From Malus domestica (Eukaryota; Streptophyta; Magnoliopsida; Rosales; Rosaceae): 64,000 bases of DNA. Below are positions 42,191 to 52,086 of this stretch, piece after piece. The translations under genes were made by a program, and so were the position numbers. Below the pieces are notes generated by a model that searched no databases, was not told the DNA's origin, and was given only the letters and a program-made list of their open reading frames with translations. The first letter of the stretch is position 1, and every line of letters begins with the position of its first letter. The stretch covers positions 34,673,001 through 34,737,000 of the forward strand of contig NC_091671.1 in the NCBI RefSeq assembly GCF_042453785.1, read 5' to 3'.

Positions 42191-44223
42191 TACCGTCAGT
42201 TTGGATTAACAACACTACTTCAAGTTCGGCTGATTACCTATCCAAGTCTCTACTGACGAGGAATCCTTGATCCTCTCATTGAAAGAGTCATCTCATCAGC
42301 CTCTCGGTGAAGTGAGATGCGAAGTGAGGTGTTACTAGATTACTTAGTGTTCGGCACATTGAAAGCTGGACCTTTATTGAACTTCATAGAAACTAGCAAC
42401 CTTGTCTTTAGGTTCTAGGACCCAAGGCCGAGACGTGTTCCTTTCTCGGCCGTGATCGCTCGGATACAAAAAATCAGCAACGCATTCGACATCACTATTG
42501 CTACCACATCAATTCTACTAGCCGACCGAGTTCGGTGGCGAGTTGGCACACCCACATTCAGCAGAAAAACGCACTTCGCACTACATAGGCTTAAGTAGTT
42601 TTTAAAGTCAACATAGACATATAAGAAAAATAATTGAAACTCATATGATACCCAAGAGATTGATTAATAAATTTCTCAACTTTCGTAGAGAGAGGAAAAA
42701 TAAAAGAAGTTCATAAAGCTTTAGTTCATCCTCATTCCATCTCGATAAGGAGAAACACATCTTAAGATTTTACTGTGAAAATAGATATGAAACTGAATGA
42801 AACAGTAAACAAATTAAAAAAAGGTTAGGGTTTTATAGAATTTTTGTGTGTAATCTCATGCATAAGATGTTTTGTAGACTGTGGAAAAGAACGAGCCTAA
42901 TGTATTGATAATCTATTTTAATACAAATATTATGATCCATATGGACTAACCTAGCTAAATGCATATAGTACATATATCCAACAACAAAAATGCTAAAGAT
43001 GTCCAAACTGATGTATATGCTGCTTAATTAAATGTAGTGTTTCATTGTAAAACCAACACGAGCCTGAGACCATCCTGATTCCTTTGTAACGGTTATACTA
43101 ACAACGTATTTACCCATCAATAATTACCTATCAACAACATCTACTAAATATGTTATGCATGAGATTACTTATGCCAACGTTGTTGACACTTCAAGCCCCT
43201 TAAAAGAAATCTTATATATAGCAACCTAATAGATTTCTTGATCCACAATTTATCTTTTTATTTGTGTAAGCTCAACAAGTCGAGCTCAAACAATGTTTCT
43301 CCACTCATCACGAAGATTAAGGCTTCGAAGCATCCAAGACCTCCTACTTATTTTTATTTGAAACAAATAGTGGGCCTGCATTTTTTGAGACTGATCTAAC
43401 TGCTGATGAATATCATTGTGCATATAATATAGCATGTGCAATTAGCCATGTGTACTAAAGAAAAACGCATAAATGTAATGTACTTGATCTAAGCCACTTT
43501 CCGCTCTTGTATCGTAGTCTTGTTTCGTATTCATATGCAGACTATGCCGGTGATCCTAATGATCATAAGTTCACAAAATCTTCATATGCACTTACGATGT
43601 CCTGGTTTATGGTGTGGTAATAGCAACGTCATCTCTCTTACCTCCAATCCCCTGTTTTAAGCACCCACGTCGCACTCGACACGTTGAAGTCGACTACCAT
43701 TACATCTATGAGACGGGCCATATTGCTCCTGATGGACCAGCTCAAGCACAACCGTCCAGCTTGCGAGGGCATGCTAAACGTGTTGAGACTCAATCTCCTC
43801 TATTATTTTATCTTAGGGGATAGTATACATGTGTATAACTCTTGTGGTCATTGTTATAAAGATTAATACAATTATGCCTCAGATTTATTGTGGTGAATTT
43901 GTATTGAATGGAACAAATATTACATGAATTTCTCTTATTGTAGTCACTTTCCTGCTACTAGGAAATGAACAACCACCTGATGGAAACGTATATGCATCTT
44001 AGTTTCTTTTAGCTATAGTTCCAATTCTCAATCTGTAAAACTTGTTCACCAGTAGCACCCAAATTCCGCTCGACTGACTAATTTTTGATAATTTACTTTC
44101 GAGAAAACTCCAACATCCAGAGTATTTTTCTCTGCAATAAATAAGTTCTTCAAAATTCCATAAACTAGTCAAATAGGTTGCCTATGTGGTCTATGTTGTT
44201 TACTACTTCTATGTGACCTTCAG
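42191..44223. other. Intergenic with retrotransposon remains
   Basis: A fragment of the same LTR element as at 40.0-40.6 kb occupies about 42225-42600. A decayed Copia RNase H segment lies at 43530-43720. The rest is AT-rich without a gene. Confidence 0.5.
43530..43720 (+). pseudogene. Decayed Copia RNase H fragment
   Basis: The plus strand encodes DYAGDPNDHKFTKSSYALT and, after stops and a frame change, RHVEVDYHYIYE. These match the start and end motifs of Copia RNase H (compare YVDSDYAGD and KHIDVRYHF in the intact element at 20.9-26.5 kb). Most of the domain between them is gone. It belongs to a different, older Copia lineage. Confidence 0.6.
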
Positions 44224-46668
44224 TTAGGCCAAAACTGCATCTGCATTACGAGGTAAATCCAGTTGAGTCCATTTTGTGCGTAGCGTAACCACCAAAAGTA
44301 GGGCGGCTTGGCATGAAAGACCGCAGATTAAACCAATCCACAACCCCTGCACCAGAAGAAATTAAGCATAAAACGTGAACTGAGTTAGATAAACAAAACA
44401 AATCAACTACTAGCTAGCTGCTTGCTCCACTTCTGTGTTCAGCTAAAGGTTTTGGTAATCTTAGTATTGAGTGCGCAAATGCCTCAACTTTTTTAGAAAC
44501 CCAAGGATTTAATCCTATGGGTGTGTAAAATTAAGCTATAAGGTTAATGGTCTCACCTTAGCATATAGTTTCAACTTAAATGCAAGAACACTTGCAATTG
44601 TCATGCCAACCAAATAGAATGTTCCCAAGTTTACATATACAGCCAAGTGCTGCCACGCACATCCTCTGGCCACACCTGAAATACAAAAATTCGCTCTCAT
44701 GGATACTTGAGAAATAGAAGGGAAAGAGAATAAGCTCAAATGCAAAGTAGCAGATTGACAACATCATAATAGAAATGAGAATGATGATTCGAACCTGATA
44801 AGACGCCTTGCACAGAATCAGCAATTATTGAAACTGCAAGCAATGGTGTCATGGAAGCAAATAGTTTTATTATTACACTGCTGTCGCTGAAGGAGCCGGC
44901 CCATAAATTGTGACCAAATGCCAGAGCCAGATCAACAACGAGAGCGAGAAGTATAGAAAGCTTAAGAGTCACAGCCATTGCATTCTTGGCTTTCTCAGGA
45001 TTGCCTGCTCCCAATTCATTTGACACCCTTGTGCTAAACACAAAATAAAAGTAATATTGGATTCAATGTGTTGCAGAATCGAAAAACTCGAAGAGATAAC
45101 TTGGAATTTATTGTTCTACCAACCTTGCAGCAGCACTGAGGCCATATGTAATCATGTATGCAATTGCTTCTGTATTCACACTGAAGATATGATTAGATTA
45201 GGAAAAATCTCCTAGAGTCAAGCGAAAAATTATAAGTTTAGAGCTAGCCGAATGCTTACCAGATTGCAATTAGGGAAGTGTTTTGTTCGGCGTTTGGCAT
45301 CACTCCTGCCATGAACACCAGAATCTCGAAGGCCCAATACTCTAAACTGGAAAGACAAAAAAGTTGAAGACTTGCAAATTAGATCTCATACACTCAGAGA
45401 GTAAGAAAAACTGAAGAACACTTACCATACCATTGCTGCAGAGGGTAGAGCAAGTTTCAAGTTGGTGAGGACATAATGAAATGATTCTAATGAAAACCCT
45501 TCCCACGTAACCTCAAACTTCTTTGCGCACAAAACGTACGAGGCCAACATTAGCATCGATATCCATATTGAAATCGAAGCTGCCAGCGGAGCTCCCACGT
45601 AACCAAGACCTGTCCAATGTACCAGACTATATGCAATTCCAACATGAAGAACCACTGGGATCACCGAGAAGTAGACCAGTGGCATGACAACAGATTGCGT
45701 CTGAAGAAATCTCAAAATGTTGTGCAGGAAGCCATATGCAAACAATCCCGGGATAAGAAATTTCATATAAAGCGCTGCATATTTTGAAATTTGAGGGTCT
45801 TGATGAATTAAGATAAGTATTGGCTCTGTATAGAACCAGACTACGGGAATGAAATGATGGAAGAGGCTTGTAGATAAATCCCCAGCATTCTATATAACTT
45901 TGCGCCGAATCCTTGCCCACACAACGTTTCTAGAGCTCCACTTAATCCAACCTAAACCAAGAAATAATAATAGACAAGAAAACAGTTCAAAGAGAGGCCT
46001 GCAATCTATTAATCAGCGCTGTTCTTCGCCTTTCTAAAGTACCAAGAAAAAAAAAAGAGAACGTTTGATTTAGAAAAATTGAAAGACAAAAGCAAGTGAA
46101 TTGAAAAAGCCATGTAAGTCTCGATATACTACTACGCACTAAGAAATTCGGTTACGAACTTTTAATCAAAAATAAAATTGGGTGATGGTAAACAAACAAT
46201 AAGCCACGTATAAAACTCCCATTTTATTGCTTATTTATTGTTTTTTCATGTTTCCGCTTATATTCTTTATTAAAAGTTTCTGACCGGTTCTATTTGCGTA
46301 TTTCTTGATTACTGTTCTATTGGTTTTCCTAACAGTACATACATGGGAGGACATGATATAAGAGAGTGGGAGGGAAAGGATCACCTTACCATGAAAGCGA
46401 AGCCGGTGACGGTGGCCCAAGAATTTGCAAGGGTTGCACCGGCAAGCTGAAGCTCACCGAGATGGCCGGCAAACATGACAGAAATCAGAGGGATCATGTA
46501 AAAGCAAACGTTGGTCAGAATCATCGGCAACGAAAACAACACCTGGTTTTTTGCCTCCTCTAAGTCCAGCACCTTATTCCACCACCCCTCTTTTCTTCCT
46601 TCGTGATTACCTGCGTCCAACAACGGGGTCGTATTGTTGGTGTTTGCTACCATGTCTCTGTTCTCCAT
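44224..46668 (-). pseudogene. MATE transporter, copy 2, frameshifted
   Basis: Seven exons align with copy 1: 46390-46668, 45426-45951, 45260-45346, 45124-45180, 44795-45033, 44557-44675 and 44224-44346, all with intact splice sites. Exon 2 lacks 19 bp relative to copy 1 in the second transmembrane region, after ASSIISF. The frame then hits TAG at 45841-45843, leaving about 129 residues. Downstream sequence in the shifted frame is well conserved ([43 protein letters not shown]), so the break is recent. The start was taken at the ATG giving [10 protein letters not shown], matching the length of copy 1. A longer frame upstream begins at 46716. An assembly error could mimic this deletion. Confidence 0.85.
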
Positions 46669-46916
46669 TGTTGTCTTGTCCTGCTTTTCTTTTATTCTTC
46701 TGCTGTGCAATATCAATATGTCGTCTGTTTCTAATTAAGATATGGCATGTGGTGTGTGGTGTGTGGGAAGAAAGATAGAACATATATAAATAAAAGGGAG
46801 TTTAACAAAATACTTCCGGTATTGTTCACTTTTAACGAAAAACCACATTTTTACCTTTAACTGGCACTATTCACTATACCTTTAAAAAGAGTTTTTCGTT
46901 AAAAGAGAAGTTTTTT
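46669..46916. other. Upstream of MATE copy 2; MITE remnant
   Basis: From 46797 to about 46914 the sequence GGGAGTTTAACAAAATACTTCCGGTATTGTTCAC... matches the start of the MITE at 53653-53804, and the last part GTTTTTCGTTAAAAGAGAAG resembles a mutated opposite end. The promoter of the transporter copy must lie here, shortened by the LTR insertion beyond. Confidence 0.5.
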
Positions 46917-47836
46917 TGGACTTTCACAACCACTCACAGATCGAGTCCAAAAACACCACCATTGTGATCCTCTCATCCTCACGATCACGACCATACCAAC
47001 CGATTCTCTAATGGTTGAGTTTTGAGTGGTCAACACAGAGCGACTCGGAAGCTCCGACTCGGTCGAGTTGGCGTCGTCGTGATCCCGGCCGAGTTACAAG
47101 GTTTTAGGATGTGGGGAAGCTCATACTCAACTCCTCGTGGCCATTAGACTAGTTTTGGAGAAGCGTTGATGTCGAAACAGGCACGTTCAAGGAGTTGAGC
47201 TTTTGAGCCATTTTCAAGCCATTTTCAGGCCATTTTCAGGCCATTTCCCGTCCACTTTTGGACTTTTGGAAGGTACAACTTTGTTCTACTCTTCACGAGC
47301 TTCATTTCCATATAAATTTCGTGAAAAATGGTTGAGAAATGAGCAAGATATTAAGGTTTGAAATTTTACCCAGAAACCGACGAAGATTTCCAGTTTCCAA
47401 CGAGTTCAGACGGTGGCGGATGGTCGCGACCGGTGATGACCCACCGGAGAAGATGACGAATATTCCGCCAGACTTGACGGAAACGGCGTCAGGTAACGCC
47501 GTTAACGTCCATTAACTGTTCAACAGAATATTTCCGTCAGCTTCTACTGTGCACGTGCCTACGCCTGTGGCCATGGGTTGCGCGGCGTGTGAGGGCGCGT
47601 CCAGCCTTCGGCCAGTGAGTGGTTTTTATGTACGGGTTCGTGACTTCGAGTAGAACATTTTCGTATATTCAAACCTTCTGTTTAAGCAAACTATGGGGAG
47701 TTATTCCTAGTTTTTGTCTATGTCCTTATTAACTAATTTAATTTAGTTGTTTTGCATATAAGGGGAGACTTACCCCCAGGACAAGCGAGACTAGGGAGCT
47801 ACGATCCTAAGACATACCAGTGAGTGGGTATTTTCT

Positions 47837-47875
<39 letters not shown>

Positions 47876-48804
47876 ATAGTTTCCACAAATGCTTTTAAGT
47901 TGATTTATGCATGTTATGCCACGTTTTACTTACTTTTAAAATAATGCCATGGTGGTTGAGATTTATATTTGATTATGGCATATTCATATGCATTTTACCT
48001 GCTCATAAATATTATGCTATTGTGTAATGCCAAGTCATATTACGGGAAACGCAGGTAAGTTCAGGTGAGTTTATTGTGTTGTTTGGAATGATTGAATTGT
48101 ATGGCATGCTCATATTCATATAGTTCGCTCATCATTGCTACACCGGTGTTAGTGCTCGCCCCGGGCCAGGGTCAGTCCTTCACGTGATGTTCACCTCGCA
48201 CGCTCGCCTTGGATCCAAGTAGGTGCTAGTCCTGTCGTACATATCACATTAGATGACTCCGACTCGTGTGTTAGCATAGATGGATGAGCAATAGGTGCAG
48301 TTGTATAGGTCATATTAGGTGACTCCGAATGCTTGCTAGTATAGATTGTTGAGCACATGATTTTATTCATATTGCCGTTGAGATATTTTATTGTTTTACA
48401 GCAAGGGGTTAGTATGTTTAGAAAATAAATGAATTTTATAAACCTTTTATTTTTGTGCACTCACCCTTCTGTTTTTCGCCTCTCCAGGTCCTAGATAACT
48501 GACCTACTCTGTGGCGTTCGAGGATTACCCAGTGATTTTGACATATTCCCATTCATATTGTAGGAGCTTATCTCCAATTGTGTATTAAGTACATCTCTAA
48601 TTCGACTGTTTTACCCTTATGTTATCTATGCACTGAATATTTGTAGTTATGGGTTGTAACCACTACTGTGCACTCGCCTTATTAGTTAATTAAGTTCTAG
48701 TTTCGGTTTTAATTTATTCACATCTTTCTTACATCACTTGCACTTTTGGTTACGTCACATTCACGTGACGGCTATCATACCTTGATTCTTGTCGGGGCGT
48801 GTCA
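46917..48804 (-). mobile_element. Probable solo LTR of a large LTR retrotransposon
   Basis: This is a compositionally distinct 1.9 kb block with no gene. Read on the minus strand it starts TGACACGCCCCGACAAG, a typical LTR head. It ends on the plus side near TGGACTTTCAC, giving TG...CA ends. It interrupts the duplicated MATE/small-protein unit exactly where copy B resumes (48806). It contains a tandem CATTTTCAGGC repeat at 47209-47245 and an (AT)n run at 47842-47873. I found no target duplication, so the left boundary is uncertain. Confidence 0.5.
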
Positions 48805-48805
48805 C

Positions 48806-50475
48806 TCATTCTAATTGAAGTATTCTTTTCGATAAGAAAACAATTCAATACAGAAACGTATCCTTTGCCTTATTAAAACTTATATTCTCCCATTAAAAAA
48901 AAGGAAATTTGACTAGAGAGAGTGTTGATATTTTTATATAGTGGTTGAGATCAATTTTGCTTCCATCACTTATTTGTTTGTTATTTCTTTATTATAGGTA
49001 CTGAATTCTGTTTCTCCTCTGCATACATTTATGTTTCTTTCACTTAATTATGCTTTGATTTATTTAAACAAAAAAACTCACTAACAATCTGATCAAGTAA
49101 TATTGTTTTAAGTTTGTCCGACTTTAATATGTAGATGGTGAATTTGATACCTAATTACAGTTGGTTCAACATGTGAATTAATGCAAATCCCTCTCGATAT
49201 CGTTGTAACAAAGATACCAAATAAAGACGGCTTAATCACTATTTTTACTGATACAATGGATTTTATACTCTTTCCAGATCCATTTAAAACCCAGCTGGTT
49301 CATAGACCAGCCATAATAGTAGGTATCCAACTCGTCATTAATAGTCTAACATGAGAGCTCTTACTTACGAATTGAGAGAAGAGTACTACTCTCATTAATA
49401 CTAATGACACGTTTTTAATCTTTAAAACCAAAATTAAAATATCTAATTTCCTAAAGGTATATATAACTCTTTATACTACAGCTGAATTTTCCTTGAATAT
49501 TCAGTTGTTCATTCTGTCTGGAATACAATTCGATCTCAAACCCAGATAGCAAAAGTACAGAAGATTGTAAGGCAGGGACCGTTTGAATTTGGTTATTATT
49601 TTACATCATTGTGGAATCTGCATATTCTGCATTAAACCAAAGAAATAAAAATTTAGTTCATGTACACTGTTATAAGCAAATTATAATCACTCTGAACAAT
49701 CTTTAGAAACAGATCTGGTGATACATTAATCAGGTTAGATATGGTATCGATGATAGTGATAACCGGGACTTTGATACGGAGCTGGAGCTTCTACTATGAT
49801 GAATGCGCTAATTATGCGAGTACTTATTGCCTTAAACCTTAAATCTGCAATAATTTGAAAGAAAACATGTATAATTGAAAGCATTAGAGAGTACTACTGG
49901 AAATTTGATTTGAAACCCCAGCTCTCAAATATTACAACAAAATGCAGCATTCCCACATTAGAATCGAACCACGAAAATGCATGCACGCTTATTAGCATAT
50001 CAAACTCGTCATTCATGGTCGTACACACTTAATATAAATCGAACTTGAAGAACTAAAGAAGGGTTTAACAATCAACAATCAAAATACATGTTTGATAAGC
50101 ATATATAATCTGATGTTGTAGGTAGCTGCATTGTTGTCATTCTTTCTTCTCTTCCTTGGATTCAACCTTCTTCTCTTCTTTTGCTTCAACCTTCTTCTCT
50201 TCCTTGGCCACTTCCGTCGCCGCCGCCTTCACCCTCGCTTTGCCCTTCTTCGGCTTCATGAAGCAGAAACAAGAACAGCATGGACACTGGAACAAGAACT
50301 TCATAGCTTTTCCTTCACCTAATAATTCTCTGCTCTCAAATTTTCCTCAGAACTTTATGTGTAGCAAAAGTACTTGAGCTTTGCCTTGCATTTCTATCTT
50401 CTTTCTTATCTAATTATTAAACCTGTGGGGTTTGCAGAAATTAAAAAAAAATAAAAAAAGGAGAAAATACAACCG
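48806..50475. repeat. Segmental duplication, copy B
   Basis: It is the partner of 40785-42190. The homology is broken by copy-specific DNA at about 49450-50010. Within it, TATTATGGCTGGTC and CCAGCTGGGTTTTAAATGG on the minus strand match a 70-codon open frame of copy A (41151-41363), but the frame is closed here, so I do not call that frame a gene. Confidence 0.85.
50137..50304 (-). CDS. Small Cys-rich, Lys/Glu-rich protein of 55 residues
   Basis: The frame is ATG AAG TTC TTG... to TGA. The N-terminus MKFLFQCPCCSCFCFMKPKK has five cysteines and several aromatics in the first fifteen residues. That is followed by a basic segment (KGKARVKAAATEVAK) and a tail made of two near-identical 8-residue units of KEEKKVE(A/S), encoded by a 24 bp tandem repeat. 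There is no classic signal peptide. A clustered N-terminal Cys segment could be a lipid-attachment or metal-binding site, which is only inference. I do not recognise the family. Support for being a gene comes from the clean frame, the codon-sized internal repeat and the visibly decayed paralogue at 41879-42021. Confidence 0.6.
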   Translation of the reverse strand: MKFLFQCPCCSCFCFMKPKKGKARVKAAATEVAKEEKKVEAKEEKKVESKEEKKE

Positions 50476-51436
50476 TTGGATTCCACTCCAATCACTCTCA
50501 AGTAGCAATAAAGGTGATCTCTGCCTAATAATGCCAGCTTCGGAATGGGACTGGGGCTAGGGCTCAGTGGGGCTCGCCAATGGCCATGATCAGCAAATGA
50601 AGGTAATTCTTCAAAAAAATGTTAGCAATTTTCTTACACATTTTTATTTTACTTTCTCGAATCTCTTTTTCATCTTGTAATATTGCACGACAATTTGAAC
50701 CGTCTATTTTTTTATAAAGTTTTTTAAAATACATATACGCAAAAGTTTAACTAAATTCAATAAATAAACAAATTATGTTTCTTACTGCAACACTGAAATT
50801 TTGACAACTTTATATGAACAGTTAAGCGATTTCATTTTATTTTGTTGGTTATTTGCATAATTAATCTTTAAAGGGTAGCCTAAAAATCATAACATTTCAA
50901 ATTATCAAATATCATTGCAGAATAAAAAAACAACCAAAATAGTTAAAAGAAAAAATGCAAGTGAAAAAGTAAGTAACATTCCCCTTCTCTGAAAAGGCTG
51001 TCCCTTGTGGGGTCATGATGAACCATGCATACTGAGCAAGAGCAAGTACTCTTGTTTTCTTTTTCACACTCAGGTCTATCAGTGAGCTGGCAAGCACTAA
51101 ATGCAAACATGTTTTACAACACTAATTATTTGCTAATGTTAATCAACAACTAATGATGTTTGACAAACAAATAATGCAAGCTAGCCTATAGCCATAGAGT
51201 TATCGTATTTTGCTCGACAATATCCCCCATTTGGCTCCAGTGCTTCCGGGTAAAAAGTGAGGGAGCCATGTGAGTTCCAACCCACTTGGGGAAAGAACTA
51301 TTCTCCATTGGTGTTAGAGCATAATGAATCCAAAGCTGGACTACGGGTGCATGAGTGAATGCGGTTAACCACTTCAGTTACAAGTTCCGTGTGATTTGCA
51401 ACAACAATGTACTGATGGATTTTAACTTCTTTTGCA

Positions 51437-51671
51437 GGGAGTTTGATCCTTGCCAGATCCCCTCTCTAGGAATCTTAGGGATCAACGAACATGGACCGTT
51501 GATTAAAAATCATGCGGTCACAATTTTATTTTATTTTTTTTTCACGCAAAACGATGATGCTTTACTTTTAAAAATATAAAAAACATTTAATTAAGACCAC
51601 ACGATTTTTTATCAACGGTCTGTGTTCGTTGATGGATCCCCAGGAATGGGATCCGGTGAGGATCTAAATCC
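51437..51671. mobile_element. hAT-type MITE with 8 bp target duplication
   Basis: The ends GGGAGTTTGATCC and GGATCTAAATCC are imperfect inverted repeats. Inside, GGATCAACGAACATGGACCG mirrors CGGTCTGTGTTCGTTGATGG. CTTTTGCA flanks both sides (51429-51436, 51672-51679). Length 235 bp. Confidence 0.8.
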
Positions 51672-51905
51672 CTTTTGCAGTACATTGTCTAGTTAAAATA
51701 GAGTGCATATTAGTATTACCTATCACTGTTACTTTTACACTTCATAAAAAGTTCAAAACAACTAAAACAAACGAGAAGCAAAATGCAGTAATCCAGGGAA
51801 TTACATGTGGTTTACGTTTTGATTGGAAAAAGAAGGTACTACTTTTCAATCATTATTAGAAAATTGTAAAACAATCCACAACCACTTTATAGATGATGGC
51901 AGTAA

Positions 51906-52056
51906 CGGATCTCTTCCACCAAATTTCATCCAACGGCCAAATATTATCACAACTTTTAAGGGGTCAAAACAGGTGGGACGTTAGATGAAATTTGGAAGGT
52001 CCGGATCACTTGATTCGGTGGCCTTGGTGGAAGAGATCCGGAAAGGATCTCTTTCC
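51906..52056. mobile_element. MITE with GGATCTCTTCC ends
   Basis: CGGATCTCTTCCACCAAATTT at the left faces GGTGGAAGAGATCCGG and GGATCTCTTTCCG at the right. GCAGTAA occurs on both sides (51899-51905, 52057-52063), a 7 bp match that extends to 8 with one mismatch, suggesting hAT. Length 151 bp. Confidence 0.65.
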
Positions 52057-52086
52057 GCAGTAAGCTATCCTCGAAACGCCACAGGT

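Larger units (their letters stand above)
50476..52086. other. Spacer with two hAT-type MITEs
   Basis: Between the small-protein gene and the 3' end of the dehydrogenase gene there is no gene, only AT-rich DNA with MITEs at 51437-51671 and 51906-52056. Confidence 0.55.
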
